Below, one piece after another: positions 5,613-5,851 of a stretch of 5,851 nucleotides of DNA. Positions within the stretch are counted from its first letter, which is position 1. Each line of letters begins with the position of its first letter. The notes beneath the pieces were generated by a model that ran no database searches, was not told the origin of the DNA, and was given only the letters and a program-made list of their open reading frames with translations. The DNA is from Rhodocyclaceae bacterium UBA2271 (GTDB lineage: Bacteria > Pseudomonadota > Gammaproteobacteria > Burkholderiales > Rhodocyclaceae), in contig DDXB01000080.1 in NCBI GenBank assembly GCA_002347405.1, forward strand, positions 1 through 5,851, read 5' to 3'. A program made the translations under genes and the position numbers.

Positions 5613-5636
5613 CCCTCTCCCGCTTGCGGGAGAGGG
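5613..5636. repeat. REP-like palindrome 2
   Basis: CCCTCTCCCGC (5613-5623) pairs perfectly with GCGGGAGAGGG (5626-5636) across a two-base TT loop. It lies 13 bases from palindrome 1 and shares its sequence style, so together they look like one compound REP element in the leader of porB. Confidence 0.8.
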
Positions 5637-5826
5637 ATTGAGGGAGGGGGTTGCCAAGGCGAGACGGCACGCGCCGCCAGGTGCAACCCGCACCCCAGCC
5701 AAAATAGTGCGCCCCGTAACAGACGAGCGCAGCGACAACAAGCGACGCAGTCGCGCCGTTGCGGCGTAGGCTAATGCCGGTAAGGCCGGCGTTAAGCCGC
5801 GTAGCGGCGGCCGAAGGCAAAAAACA
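5637..5826. other. Non-coding, repeat-like DNA upstream of porB
   Basis: About 190 bases with no recognisable gene. Short dyads are visible, for example GCCGG-TAA-GGCCGGC near 5776-5790 and GCCGC-GTA-GCGGC near 5796-5808. The texture (many GCGAC, GCGCC, GGCG words) is that of dispersed intergenic repeat DNA leading into the terminal repeat. Open frames here lack any protein character. Confidence 0.5.
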
Positions 5827-5846
5827 AGCTAGCCCGGATATTTCAC
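5827..5846 (-). repeat. Right copy of the 20-bp terminal inverted repeat
   Basis: AGCTAGCCCGGATATTTCAC is the exact reverse complement of bases 7-26. Five bases follow to the end of the window. The inner flanks of the two copies are unrelated (the left continues GGAAATATT, the right reads CTTGTTTTTT away from the core in the inverted orientation), so the shared unit is only 20 bp as far as the window shows. Confidence 0.85.
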
Positions 5847-5851
5847 GAGGG

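Noticed and set aside
5511..5741. N-terminal extension of porB by 77 codons
   Set aside because: The extension translates the REP palindromes (SLNPSPASGRGK style), while an excellent AGGAAG lies before the ATG at 5510, which begins the normal family N-terminus.

Overview
The window looks like a chromosomal fragment of a GC-rich betaproteobacterium. Rhodocyclales-like is my best guess, from the style of the HU, DUF2721 and 2-oxoacid oxidoreductase proteins and from abundant REP-type palindromes. This is an impression from protein character, not a database result. No defence system, CRISPR array, integrase, transposase, tRNA or rRNA is visible.

Layout. Bases 1-160 hold one copy of a 20-bp sequence and the leader of a small membrane-protein gene (DUF2721 family, 161-601, plus strand). 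This gene converges on a minus-strand HU histone-like gene (662-958), with a perfect 12-bp-stem hairpin between the two stops. The HU frame stays open upstream, without a stop, into a complete GIY-YIG endonuclease domain, so 662-1237 is one continuous reading frame of nuclease plus HU. Bases 1238-1848 carry no convincing gene; they contain a dispersed inverted repeat (1300-1364), a bulged hairpin (1568-1599) and a 16-bp direct repeat.

Bases 1849-5510 form a three-gene minus-strand transcription unit. Read 5' to 3' it is: the TPP-binding beta subunit of a pyruvate/2-oxoacid:acceptor oxidoreductase (porB-like); an 83-nt gap; a 548-aa GltD-type FAD/NAD(P) oxidoreductase with a C-terminal two-cluster ferredoxin domain; a 21-nt gap; and a zinc-binding (CZB) diguanylate cyclase of the DgcZ type. 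The first two probably work together: the TPP subunit oxidatively decarboxylates a 2-oxoacid with CoA, and electrons pass through 4Fe-4S clusters to FAD and NAD(P)+, or in reverse. The partner alpha/gamma subunit, which every enzyme of this class needs, is absent from the window. The cyclase at the operon end could couple c-di-GMP output to expression of this redox enzyme.

Bases 5511-5851 are non-coding and dense in palindromes. They end in an exact inverted copy of the 20-bp sequence found at the left edge, so the window is framed by inverted repeats within 6 bases of each end. This may mark a mobile or dispersed repeat family, or simply where an assembly broke. The most unusual gene-level observation is the in-frame GIY-YIG-HU continuity.
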